Positions 47,662 through 60,400 of a stretch of 64,000 bases of DNA are shown piece by piece. This DNA comes from Caenorhabditis elegans. Lineage: Eukaryota; Nematoda; Chromadorea; Rhabditida; Rhabditidae. The notes under the pieces were generated by a model. That model was not told the DNA's origin and did not search any database. It saw nothing but the letters and a program-made list of their open reading frames with translations. Where the stretch lies: positions 12,586,001 to 12,650,000 of the forward strand of contig NC_003282.8 of assembly GCF_000002985.6 (NCBI RefSeq), written 5' to 3'. The number at the start of each line of letters is the position of its first letter. The first letter of the stretch is position 1. The position numbers and the translations under genes are program-made.

Positions 47662-50600
47662 AATTTGTGCACCCATCGGCCAAAAATGTACCTTTAAAAA
47701 ATTAGGTATTTTTTCAACTCTTTGAAAAGTCATAAATTTTTTGAGTGATTTTCCAAACAGCTCGGTAAAAGTTTGATAATTTTGGGCAATTTTGGGTCTA
47801 ATACGCAAAGTCAAAAAAAATTTTTCATGAAATTTTGATTTTTTTTTGAAGAATAGAAAGTATAGAAAAAATTTTTTAGTAAAAAAACTATCAGAATAAT
47901 CAAACCTCCTAGAGCATGTGGCTTAAATTAAGAGAGACGCAGACTGTTGAACAGAGAAGACCGTAAACGATTTGATGAAAAGAAATGAAGAAGAAGAAGA
48001 TACCGACAAACACACCCCCAAATACACAATGAATACCCAACTGGCCGTAAGAGAGAGAGTAAGAGAATGAGAATCTCTAGGCAAACATGAATCATCTGTT
48101 GAAGAAGAAGAAGACACCCGTCTCTCATAAATTGACACACTATTCCCCCTTTGGATGGTTTTACCCACTTATCATATTCAAAACGAACAAATCTTTTTCT
48201 TCGTTTAGATATTATATCAATTGAGATAATTGGATATAGGTGGCGCTTTTGAGAAAAGTGAAATTGAAAAGGTTTCCGTTTGAAAATGACCGAAGAATGG
48301 AACATTATTTAGGTACCAATAGAAAAATCAATAGAAAATCTGAATAAAAGGCTCTGCATTGATGGCCTAGAAAAAATTGGTGGCTTTCACTAATTATATG
48401 TTAATGGTGATCTACAATTTTTTGAGCTGATTAAAAAATTTCAGTTTTGGAAAAAGTCAAATTTTAATAAACTATAAGTGTTGGAAACTTGAAAAAAGAA
48501 CCGTCGAATTTTTTAATTTTAAAGGTTTGCAGAATAACCGATTGCATATGTTTCAACTTTCGAAATTTCGTCCAAAAAGAGGGAGATATTACGAATAATA
48601 AAAACAGTTGTAAAAACTTTCAGAATGTTTGGATAAACTGAAACTTTCGGGCCACTAGAGAGGCGCCCTCAGCACGCCTTGACCGGGTGAAACGTTTGGG
48701 TAAAACAAAGACAAGGAATAGGATAATTAAAAATGAGACTATCCTACAAACAAACAAATACACATAACAAACCCCTTCGAACAATTATAAGTCATTATTG
48801 TTACTCCCTTTGACTGTTGTTGTTCTTAATAGGCACATTTGTTCGGAGAGATTTTAGAAAACGATTTTCTTTTTGAGATTTTTGATCGCTTCCGACAAGA
48901 ATTTGAATTGTATTAAAGTTTAAATGGTAACTTGTGTCTTCTACAGGTTTTGGAGGAGAAACAAGAAATGGGAACTTTTCACAAACTTGAAAAACCTAGA
49001 AAAACATTTAAGGTCTAGGTAAATGTTTTAAAAGTCTTAAAAATCTGATTGTTTTCTGGTGATTTCGGTGAGTTTTATACTGGCAAAACGGGACTACCAA
49101 ATTTTTAAAAGTATCAAGTAAACATTTTAAACATTAAATGAAATCGAGCGCCGGAAAAATTATAAAATTTTGGAATTTCCTAACAATAAATATTAAATAA
49201 TATGAAACGATTAATTCATGATTTACACCGGAAGACAAAAACAAACAAGGAATCATTGTGAAATTGAATGGGTGACAAGAGGGATGAACATACGAGTAAC
49301 GATGGAGAGGTGAGAAGAAGAAGAAGGAGAATAGAGAGGAAAACGGAAGGGCAATAAAAGTGGAGTGGCATGCCAGATGACCGCCCAGGTCAAAAAATAA
49401 AGACAACAGCTATGGATCGGAACCGAGGAAAAGTCGATGGCCGAGGTTTTACTATCAATTCCCAAGCTGTTGGAACGTGATAATAATTTTCAAAAGAGAT
49501 GTAGTTAGAAAATTTTTTTGACACGAATTTTTTTGACAACATGGCAAGAAAATAAGAGGTTTATTGGACTATTTAGACTCATTTCAATCCACTTGAATCT
49601 TGCCAGACCCTTTCAGATCAGTTCAGTCAGACAGTTTTGAACCCTGAGAGACTAGCTCAAACAGTTGCTTTTTCGCTTTTTGACTCTTTTTGGAACTTTT
49701 TAAATTCCTTTTTTCAACTTTGACAGCTGATATCTCAGTTACCTTTTGTCATATTTAATAATTGTCAACAAACAAAATATTTGTTAATTCTTTTTCTATC
49801 ATTTCGAAGTTCATAATATATTGATATCTATAAAATGAAGCGAGATATAGCGTTTTAAAGTTAAGTAGTCGGGTGCAATACTAATAGAGGAAATACGGTA
49901 TTTAGTATTTTTTGGAAAATTTAGAACCTTTTGAACCCTTTTGACCAATTCGTACTCTCTATGTGGGACCTTTTCTGGCCCTTTTGGAGCATTTTGAGCA
50001 TTTGAAAACAGGCTCATTTATTGAAGTTTTATTTTTCCTCGATGCCAAAGGCTTTACAAAACATGAGTGCAAAAATTGTGGTGCTTTCCAAAAAAATTGT
50101 CGCCAAGCTTTTTTTCTTGCTGATTCAAAACTGGACGAGCTTTTCCGCGGCAAAAAATCAGGATAAGGTTTTTCTGATGATTCGTCACAGCGACTCAATT
50201 GCAATTAATAATGTCCCAGAACAGGGACAGTTCATTTATCTTTTTTCCTTTAGGAAGCCGATTTCTACACAGAATCAACCTCTTTTCAGCCATCCCGCAG
50301 AGTCCCTCACATTCACATCTGCTCATCAAGAAGCCCGATTTTATGGCCTCGGATGTAGATGCTTTGATCCAAGCCGGATGACTTGAAGGCGCATAGATTA
50401 CGACAAGGGGAACTGGCGGGCGGATTGTGATGATGACACATCGTTAATTCACACGAAAGGGGAGAACATTTCTGAATCGCAGAGCATTAAAGAGAAAAAC
50501 GTTTTAAGAGCTTGACTCAAAAAAATGGAGCTCCGCGAGCCAGGGCATATCGGAAACCAACCGAAGAAGAACAATAAGAACGGAAAAGAAAGAAGGTGTT

Positions 50601-52031
50601 AATTCGAAAAATAAACAATCTCTTGGAAAATGTGAGAGGAAACAAGCAAACGGATACTCTTTGGGAAATAATAAACAATTTTGGGTGAGAGTTTTTGCAA
50701 CTTTTGCAACATGGCCGCGAAAAAAGGAAAACTCGGCCAACTTTAAAGATGAATAAATTTTAGGAACTTAGAGATTTAATTTTATAAAAAATTTCAGAAC
50801 ATATGAAAGATTTTGTATGCAAAATAAGAAATCTTTGATTTTTTTTCTCAGTTTAAAATCGACAGGGTTATTGAAATCGTTGCAAACAAAATGTTTTTTA
50901 ATGTTTACCCTAAAAGAAGACAATTTTCAGATTAACAATTTTCTAGAAGAGGTACCACCTGAATTTTTGTAAAAAAAACTTGCAAAGAAATATTAACGTG
51001 GTATCATCTATTCGTCGAATCACTGTAAAATGGAAGTCAGATCTTCCAAAACCTGCCTGATGTCTACCTGTCTACCGCCTACATACCTGGAAGGTATTCC
51101 ATAGGAGCGTGATTTTCACCTCCAAGAACGTGAAAAGTTATTTCAAAAAATGAGAAAAATCACAAAAATATATCGAAAAGTTTGAATAACGCTGTGATAA
51201 CTGCCTGTGGGGCAAGAAGAAGGCAACCCCAAACACGCCTTCATTAAGAAAAAACTGACTTACATTTAAATTATACCCTACACTTGTTCAGTTTTCTACG
51301 AGTTTTTAAAATTTTGAATAAATGTAGTTTAAATATGAATAAGCTTAAAGTTGCACATGAGACCAAGTCAATTGGTCATTTTAAATTTAAAATCCGAAGA
51401 GCAAGAGAAGAAAGATAGAAATCGGAATCCTCGCAACCAGAGGGGGGTGCGAACGTACTCGAACAACTGTCATTTCATGATTCTTCCTCTCTGATGTCTC
51501 CTCCTTTCACATGATCTCTGACTCAATGATGGATTGGGAATGAGTCAAAACGACGAATGAGAGGACCCTATCTTCTCTGATAATTAAGGGAAGACGACGC
51601 TGGACAACCGCCAAGAATTTCGGAATTTGAGTTGAGATGATGCTAGCGGATGACAGGTGACAAATGGAGCCGAGAGGATATTTTCGAGCAGGTTCATGGA
51701 GGATTGATGGGGATAATTATGGCTTTATGGACACCGGAAACTGATCAGAAACTGTAAAATATGTTAAGAGACGACAATATCATTTATTGGGATATATTGA
51801 ACGCTATCTCAAAAATCATCTGTCCTTGTAATGTATATCAAAAATGACAGCAAAAATTCCTTTTTTTAAAGTGCACATTTTTTATTTTGCGTACCTCCTA
51901 ACCTAAGTAATTTCCATTTAGCAGCTAAATAAAAAAAGTGAAAGAAGGCGACCCCGAGATAGTAGATCTCACAAGAGCACTGACCAGTGTGCACAGTGAC
52001 ATATTGTCTTCTCTGCACTCCACACGTTCAC

Positions 52032-52660
52032 TTCTGGTAACGTTCCCATAATTGGGTTAAATACCACTCATAAGTAACTAGTATGGGACTGAAAAGATAC
52101 TAAATGAGCTTATTCTAAGGGTGAAGCTTCTGGTAATGTTCCCATAATTGGGTTAGCTACCTCTCATAAGTAACTAGTATGGGACTGAAAAGATACTAAA
52201 TGAGCTTATTCTAAGGGTGAAGCTTCTGGTAATGTTCCCATAATTGGGTTAGCTACCTCTCATAAGTAACTAGTATGGGACTGAAAAGATACTAAATGAG
52301 CTTATTCTAAGGGTGAAGCTTCTGGTAATGTTCCCATAATTGGGTTAAATACCACTCATAAGTAACTAGTATGGGACTGAAAAGATACTAAATGAGCTTA
52401 TTCTAAGGGTGAAGCTTCTGGTAATGTTCCCATAATTGGGTTAGCTACCACTCATAAGTAACTAGTATGGGACTGAAAAGATACTAAATGAGCTTATTCT
52501 AAGGGTGAAGCTTCTGGTAATGTTCCCATAATTGGGTTAAATACCACTCATAAGTAACTAGCATGGGACTGAAAAGTGACTAAATGAGCTTATTCTAAGG
52601 ATGAAGCTTCTGGTAATGTTCCCATAATTGGGTTAGCTACCTCTCAAGCTTAAGCTCAAG
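52032..52660. repeat. 96-bp minisatellite, six full copies and one partial
   Basis: Units start TTCTGGTAAYGTTCCCATAA at 52032, 52128, 52224, 52320, 52416, 52512 and 52608, an exact 96-bp period. Copies differ mainly in one segment, either TTAAATACCACTC (copies 1, 4, 6) or TTAGCTACCTCTC (copies 2, 3, 7), with copy 5 intermediate (TTAGCTACCACTC). Each unit contains the small palindromes CCCATAATTGGG and TAACTAGT. No ORF follows the period. Confidence 0.95.
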
Positions 52661-53112
52661 TGAAACTAATATGGTACTGAGTTCAAGAGAATAGCTTTTT
52701 TAGCTTTTCATCAGAAAATCTGAGCAGAAATATCAGTTTACTCAGAGTTCGTGAGAAGGATAATGAACATTGCACATCACTCTAAATTGAGGCTACGTGA
52801 AAATCTCTCTCAGCTTTAACCAGTTTTTTATCTTTCAATTGTCACGTTTTACGAATAAATATGATTTTTTACAAATGTTCACACTAATTCGGATAGCGTG
52901 GCATTTGGGAGATTAAAACATCCTTACTCAATCAATTAAACGTGAGTTTTCCAAGTAGCTTCCACCTAGAGCGACGTGTATTCTTTCCGAACATAGAAAG
53001 AAATAAATACAAATAAAAAAAACCAAACTTAACATTGTGGTTCTTCCTTCTCTTCCATCCCTTCAATCCGCGTCCACCTCTCTGCCCGCCACCAACTTCC
53101 ACCCGACATCCG

Positions 53113-53411
53113 TCATCTTGTCCATCTTCGGCGACAAGTCCTCCATCGGCTTCCTCCATCGCCCTCCATCGGCTTCCCGATGCTGCCGCTCACCAATCCA
53201 TCCGCACACCGACCTCCGACCTCCGACCATTGCCAAAGATTGAAACTGAATTGTGACAAGATAAATGAGTTACTTTATATAACAAGCAAACTCACTCTTT
53301 TGGTGCTTCACCGTGCACAATTCGCTTGACGATCGCCGATTCCAATCTTCCATCGACCATCCCCTTGGCTGACCGCCACCCGACATCCGCCAACAGCAAT
53401 TTGTCCGCCAT
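53113..53411 (-). CDS. possible small two-exon gene, 82 aa, function unknown
   Basis: A GC-rich island in AT-rich DNA. On the minus strand, ATG at 53411 opens MADKLLLADVGWRSAKGMVD and runs to a good donor (AAAGA/GTGAGT) at 53296. A 50-nt intron, the common worm size, ends in ACAATTCAG, and exon 2 runs 53245-53113 to TGA. Phases agree and give 82 aa, ending in a basic Arg-rich stretch. A good in-frame donor inside exon 2 (GGATTG/GTGAGC) allows other structures. The second exon region resembles the first (FN-WQW start, then MDK..DVGW), so it may be a duplicated or decayed fragment of a larger gene. I recognise no family. Confidence 0.3.
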
Positions 53412-54449
53412 GCTGCTCGAACACCACCAGCCAATGCCACTGCCAACGATTGAAACTAAATTTTGTCAAAAAATCTGCCCTAATATAGCCACGCTTATCA
53501 AGATGTACTACATTATCACGCAGCTAAGATTTTTTTTTAAAATTTGTTGTTCCACGTTTTATCATTATTTTTGTTCTTTTTTCTCTTCATTATTTCTGCG
53601 TAAAGTAATGAGAAACTGGAATTTATTGCTTTTTTTAACGAGAAATGGTATTGAAAGAAAGTATTTCAGGTAGATTCTCAGATCTCAAATTCTCAGGTCC
53701 TGTGCGTCATCTCAGCAAAATAACTTAGATCTCAACAAACATTATCAATCTTTAAATTATCACACATTGTCTTTTTTTTTCCTCATCATGTGTCCTCGTG
53801 TCTGCCAAAGCTCAGGTTTTATATATTTTTTAGATAATAAAGCTATTACTTTCAACAAAAATAAAAGTTTTCAACTTCAAATCGATTGGAAGATTAATCA
53901 AGAAAACGGACAATGTTTAAATCCACTATGTTTCGACGCGAGAAAAAAACTTATGGTAAACAGCAACTTCTGATTTTTTTGCCACGCGCTATGAGCACTT
54001 TTTCATTAATTTTTTAAAAATTAATATATTCGAGAAAATAATATATATACTAAAAATCTTACCAACAATCAAGAAAAATCGATAAAAACGAAAAACTTGG
54101 CTCACGAAATCGCCAATGATCAGAAAAGCGGTCATATTAAATTATATTGAACTGATTTAGTGAATTTTCGAGTCAATTTTGAGTTTTATATTTTTATAAG
54201 GTTCAAAAAACATTTCAGCTCCTGTAGGAATTCCTGAACGCTGCAGTTTTTCTTTTTTCTGTGCATGCAATTTTATATTAATGACTACAGTATTCGTAAA
54301 TGTCGTAAGATCTTATGCAAACTGTGTGTACACGACCACGCCAAAGCGCACCGTCAGTGCGAGCAAATTGTTTTTTCAAACAACGAGTTTTTCAGCGTTT
54401 TTTGTTTACTTGTTAAAATGAAATTTTCAACTTTCAAACTTAATTTTTT

Positions 54450-54457
54450 AATTTCAG
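54450..54457 (+). promoter_or_regulatory. vha-7: splice acceptor 4 nt before the vha-7 ATG
   Basis: AATTTCAG ends at 54457 and the ATG begins at 54462 after the leader GACG. As with efa-6, the very short leader suggests SL trans-splicing, preceded by a T-rich outron. Confidence 0.5.
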
Positions 54458-54461
54458 GACG

Positions 54462-57400
54462 ATGAGCTCGTTCTCCAACGTGGGTTTTGTGCCTCACGAT
54501 GGAGAAAATGAAGAAGACGCGATAAATTTGGCGCCCAAGAGCAGCGAATCGTTTCCGGCGGAAGATTCAATTTTTGCCGATGGATCGCCACGTCATCGGA
54601 CTCTTTTTGAGTGGGAAATCATTTGAATTATGCAATTATGGTAAAAATATAATTTTGTAGCTCAAAAAAACGATTCAAATTGCGTCCGCCACTTCTCGCA
54701 TCGACTCCTCGTGTGATTTGCCGCTTCCAACAAGCAAGCAGCGGCAGCAGTGCTCCATATTTCACCCGTGAGCCGACGTTTCAGCCAATTCAAGAGTTTA
54801 TCGAGATGTCCGAACATTTTCACGATATTACGTATGTTTTTCGGCTCAGAATTCGAATTTATTGACCATTTTCTAATTTTTCAGCGAAAACTCGCAAGGA
54901 TATCGGTTTCTTAACACGAAGGTAAGTATCTTCAGCCTGCCGCTGTGCTTTGAACGATTACCTCGATTTGGGCCGCGTTTTTCATCTTTCAAAAAAGAAA
55001 AAGACAACAAATGATAAGCAAATGATAGATGTATTAATTTATTTTCGGCATCTCGACACTTTTTGCTTCAGATCTATTTCTGTGTACTTTGAAATCACGC
55101 GACAGGAAATTGTGAGAAGAGAAATTTGGCGGTTTTTCCTTGACAATTAATTGACAAAAAAGGATATTTAAGTACTTTTGGGCTCGGTACTAAAAACTTA
55201 CCGTATTTTCGGCGCAACCCTTCGCGTCTGGGAAATAGAAAGCCAAGAAAACTACTGAGAAACTTTAAAAGTTTGAAGTTTTTCAAAAATTCAGGAAACA
55301 AGCCAACAGTCTGAACGTTCGTCTTGAAGAAACAGTTGTTTTCTCAATATTTTCAGTAATTCTGTGCCTTCTTTCGCCCATCGTAAATCAAAAAAGTCTC
55401 TAGTAGAGACATATCATAAAATAAATGGTCTCTGTCTTCTCTTCCCACACTTTCCGCCTGTTCCACCCATGACAAACGACGACCTGAAACCTCAAGAGAT
55501 GATTGTGTTGAAACGGATACATGACAGAAAAAACGAAGATTATTAGATGTCTTCAATATTCTCCATTTCCTGCGTCTTCTCTATTTCTTCCAAACTACGT
55601 GAACTGCGCAGGTTGCAGTGATTACATAAAATGACTGATTTGTGTATATCCATCCATCTCCTCTTTCTTTTTTTTTCTTCCGTCGCCTCCATTCGAGACG
55701 GTGATGTGATAGCCCTCTGATATCAGTGATGATGGCTAATTTCTGTTTCATTTTTTTATCATCAGTGTCAACAAAATTGGCAAAAAATATAATCAATTGT
55801 TGCTGGACGGGCAGCGATTTTTTGTATTGAATTTCTTGATTTTTCTAGAGCTTACGCATAGCTAGATAAATTGTTACAGTACTACGAAATACCATTCTAG
55901 CCTAGATTTATCCACAATGCCTATAAATTATTTTCTTAATTTTCAAGAAAATTAAAATAATCGACTTTACTGTAAACAAATTCGATTTGAAATGCTTTTT
56001 TCATCAGTTTTTCGATTTTTCTAATCGGGTTTTCTTTCCCATTTTTCTTTTTATTAATTCACCAAATTAGTAGCATCTGTTTGACTTTTTAAATTTTTTT
56101 TGCAATCGTATATCTTTTAAAAATAGAAATAAAAAATCTAATGAATTTTTCAGAAAGCGCAAAATTGTCAAAACTAGTTCAATGAGAGATTTTGAAATTC
56201 AACTATTTCAATTTTTGCTAAGTTTCAGTTCAAAAATAAATATACAATTATTTACTTTGACTATTTTATCCAGTATTTCAGTAAAAAAATCCTTGAAGTG
56301 ACGTTACTCATTTTCATAAAATTACGATAGCTCTTCTGTATCACAGCTTCTATAAAAACTTGGTAAAATCAAACAATGTTTCTCCCGTTCCCTTCCATAT
56401 AGAAAACTGTTTGAATTGTTGTCATATCAAATAATGGGTTTTTCTTCTCGAAACAAATTCATTTCCAATACCAGCTGCCTGCTTTTTCCCCCTTTTCTCT
56501 CTTTAAAATATACTTTTTCCCAAATTCCAGGAGCCTTTTTCTCGCCACCATTCGGCGCTTCACCATCCACGGCTAAGTTTCGACGTTCTTCCGAAAGTAA
56601 TCGACTTTTCACGACGTTGGATTGGTAAATTTCTTTTTTTTCCTGTCGAGAATCTGATCCAAAATGCTTATTTTTTCAGGAAGAGCCCGTGATACTTTGT
56701 ACAGATTAAGCGTCGCCTATTCCGGTCAAGAAGAGCTAGGAATCGAGAGAGCACGCGACGAGTTAGACGATCGGCGTGAGCATATTAATTTGTCGGAGAT
56801 ATTCGGAGGTTCACATAGTCAGGAGAATTCGTGTAGTTCTGGAGGAGTTTTCAAGTGAGAGTTTTGGAAACATTTTTGGATATTTTGATGTAACTTGGAG
56901 AAGGAATTCGAAGCAAAATCCCCATGTCCACTTAAAAAACGCTTTAATAACTTTGGATTTTTCAAAGTTTCCAGCCAGAATTTTTAGTAGAATGCTTTAA
57001 TTTCAACGCCTACAGTGCTCAAATGCAAGTAATTAAAGTATAAAATTTATAGAAATTATACTTTTTCTTTGGCCGACTTTCGAGGCGGACATTTAATTAA
57101 AATAATTATTTTAATCAAGAAAAATAAAATATATTTTCAGTCTAAACTTTGACAAATCCATCGAAGATCGTCAATTGAGCTTTGAGAACATTGATCTTGA
57201 CTCAACTTCACCACAATCCACCAACGACGTAATCTGGCTCCGCGACATGACGACGGTTTCCACAATATCTGAGCCAATTCTCCATCCAAGCTCGAAAATC
57301 TCTTTCACATCATCGTCTCCATCACCACAGAGAAATCCGAAAAATGAAGCACAAAAGAACTCCTCGTCGAAACGAGAAGAAACTTCAATGTTTCGATCGG

Positions 57401-60400
57401 ATCCGATGAAGCTTTATCAGATGATTCTTGTCAAAGAAGCCGCATTCGAATGTGTTGCTGAAATTGGGAAACACGGAAATGTGCAATTTGTTGATGTAGA
57501 ATTTATTACTGGATTTTTATTTTAAAATAAAACCATTTTTTTTTCCAGCTTAACGCAAAAATGTCGCTCTACTCGCGTACATTTGTCAAACAAATGCGAC
57601 GATGTGAAGAAATGGAACGAAAATTGCGTTTTCTCGAGAAACAAGTCATCACATGCAAACCAGGTCTTGATCCGAAATCAATTGACTATACAGATCTATC
57701 AGCTCCGACACAAGCTGAAATGATTCAATTGGAGCATAAGCTTGATCAGCTGGAACGAGAATTTCTCGATTTGAACAACAATGATTATGCTCTACGCAAG
57801 AATTTGAATTCTTCAAAAGAATTTCTTCAAGTTATGCGACTCGTCGATGAGTTCTTTCAAGTGGTACGGAGCAATGGATTTCTTTTTTGAAAATTGGAAA
57901 TAATGTCCAATTTCATCAAATTTGGTTCAAGTCGATAAAGAAATACTGATTTTATTTAGAAATTACAAAAAAAAAGAAAGAAAAATGGCCGAAAAATTTA
58001 GATTTTTGAAAAAAAAACAGAGAAAAAATATTTTAGTTTCTTTTCCGGAAAACAAAATTCCATATTTTGTTAATTTTTTCTTTAAAAAACTACTTTCTCA
58101 TATGAAAAATGAGTGCTTTCCCCAAAATCGAAGAAAAACCCTATTTTTTTGGAGAAATAATTTTTAAATCGACCAAATTTGATAGATTTAAATAGAAATT
58201 TTCGGAAAAAAATTTGAAAACTTTTCTGAAAGTCTCACAATATAAATAATCCCTTTTTTTCAGCACAAAGAGGAAGAGGCGAAAGCGAGATTTGAACGAT
58301 CAGCCACAACTGATGATATTGTGAGAAATTATCAGAATACAACTAAATAATTAAAATACAATGAATTTTGTAGGAAATGTTCTCGAAATCATTCGGATTC
58401 GGCGGACTTCCCAGTAGCAATGAAATGCCATTGACACCATTACTTGGATCCGATGATAATGCATGGTAGGCTTAGAAATATTGAATTGGGCTTTTTAGTC
58501 CATTATCAAATCAGAAAAATATATACAAAATTCTTTAAATATGGATTTTTCTATAAAAATAGAAAAAAAACTGAAAACACTGTTAAAACGAAGCAAAAAT
58601 ATTTTTTAGAAAGTTTTTTTCCAGTAAATCGTATCTAATATTCAGAAAATTAATTATTTCCCGATTTCCAGGTTTGTCGCCGGAGTTCTACCACTCGACA
58701 AGAAAGAATCATTTGAACGGGTTCTCTGGAGAGCATGCCGCCGTACAGCCTTTGTTCGAACATCAGATGCATCATTTACAGTCAATGATCCGGTTACTGT
58801 AAGTTTATTGCTCCAATAACCATTTAAAATCCTAGAATTTCCAGTTGGAACCACTTCAAAAATGCGTGTTTATCGTATTTTTCAAAGGAGAATCACTTCG
58901 CCTCATTGTGGAAAAAGTTTGCGACGGGTGAGAAAAATCCGCTGAAAATCTGATTTTTCTGATCAAAGTTTTTTTCAGATTTAACGCTACTCAATATCCA
59001 TGTCCAAAATCTTCGAAAGATCGTAAAATGAAAATGTCAGAGACTGAAGGGCGAATGAATGATTTGACAGTAGTAATTGATACAACACAGACTCATCGGT
59101 ATACGGTAGGATTTAGATAATCAATGAAAATTCAAGAAAATCACACGATCATTCTTTTTCCAGATTCTCAAAGATATGTCATTTGAAATTCCGATTTGGC
59201 TCAAAAATATTCAAATTCAAAAGTCTGTGTTTGCAGTGATGAATATGTTTACGGTAGACTTGAAATTTGAATAAAATTGATTTTTATAACTAATATTCAG
59301 GTTGATACAAATGGTTTCTTGGCTGGAGAATGTTGGATTCCAGCTGCAGAAGAGGATGATGTACGACAGGCACTGCACGATGGATTTGTTCGTTTTTGAA
59401 GTTTATCTGGCCGAAAAAAAAATTTGGACCGAAAAACAAAAATTGAAATTTGCGAAAAACCAAAAAAAACTTTTTTTTTTCGTCAAAATACTTTTAAAAA
59501 AACTTTAAAAAGTCCCAGTCCTGATGGTAATACTTAAAAATGTTTTTTTGTTGAGATTTTGGAAACTTAATTTGTTTTTGAATTTTTACATGAAATCAAT
59601 TGAAAAATGTGATTTTTCAGCTTAAGTTTGCCGTTTTTCAGTCATTTTCACTAAAAGTTCGAATTTTTAGTCAGAATTTGGCGATAACATGCTCTGGCTT
59701 TTGTAACTATTTTTTCGAACGAAATTCGGTGAAAAATACAGGCTTTCAGCTTAAATTTGTAATTTTTATTCGAGATTCGCGAAATTTTAGTCTGTTTGTA
59801 AATGATTTAGTGTATTTCCAGAGTCATGTCGTCAAAAATTAAATTTAATTGAATTTCGAAAAAAAAATCGAATAATGAAAAATCTGCCTGTTTTCAGAAA
59901 GCCAGTGGAACAGAAGTTGAGCCAATTCTCAATGAGCTTTGGACGAATGCTCCGCCGCCGACATTCCACAGAACGAACAAATTCACGAATGTATTTCAAA
60001 GTATTGTTGATTCATATGGTGTCAGTCAATATTGTGAAGTTAATCCAGGTAGGCATTTTGGAGAATACGAAAAATCTTAAAAATTTCAAAAAAAAAATTT
60101 CAAAAAAATAATAGAAAAACGAAAATTTTCGATTTTTCGATTCTCTGGAAAATCGAAAAATCGAAAAAAAAAAATGTTCAGAAAATTAACCATAAAATAT
60201 GATTTTTAATCTAATTTTGTTTATATTGATAAGAAAAAACATTAAAATTTCTTCTAAAAAGAAGAATGATGGCCAAAATATTGAGCTAATTTTTGAAAAA
60301 TCGAAATTTTTTTCGAAAATCGAAAAAACGAAAATTTTTTGATTTTCTGAAAAATCGAAATCCGTTCTGAAATTTCCAAAAAACCACAATTTGCCAGAAA

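Larger units (their letters stand above)
45030..54457. other. 9.4-kb divergent intergenic region between ark-1 and vha-7
   Basis: It contains the promoters of ark-1 (leftward) and vha-7 (rightward). Listed separately are dispersed repeats (45.2-46.8 kb, 47.3 kb), a 96-bp minisatellite (52.0 kb) and a GC-rich coding-like island (53.1-53.5 kb). The rest is AT-rich with several less AT-rich patches: 46460-46690, 47920-48310, 48640-48840, 49240-49480, 49930-50450 and 51400-51760. These have no supported exons and are candidate regulatory elements. The 121-codon frame at 50021-50386 has no domain I recognise and no clear splice partners. Confidence 0.45.

Noticed and set aside
50021..50386. 121-codon plus-strand ORF and an 81-codon minus-strand ORF in the same patch
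   Set aside because: The patch is less AT-rich than its flanks, but neither frame shows a known motif or plausible splice partners. It is kept only as a possible regulatory patch.
55743..55793. Possible 21U-RNA (piRNA) gene: CTGTTTCA core followed by a YRNT site
   Set aside because: The core matches and chromosome IV is the right place, but the spacing to the nearest YRNT is about 50 nt, longer than the usual distance. A lone 8-mer is expected by chance.
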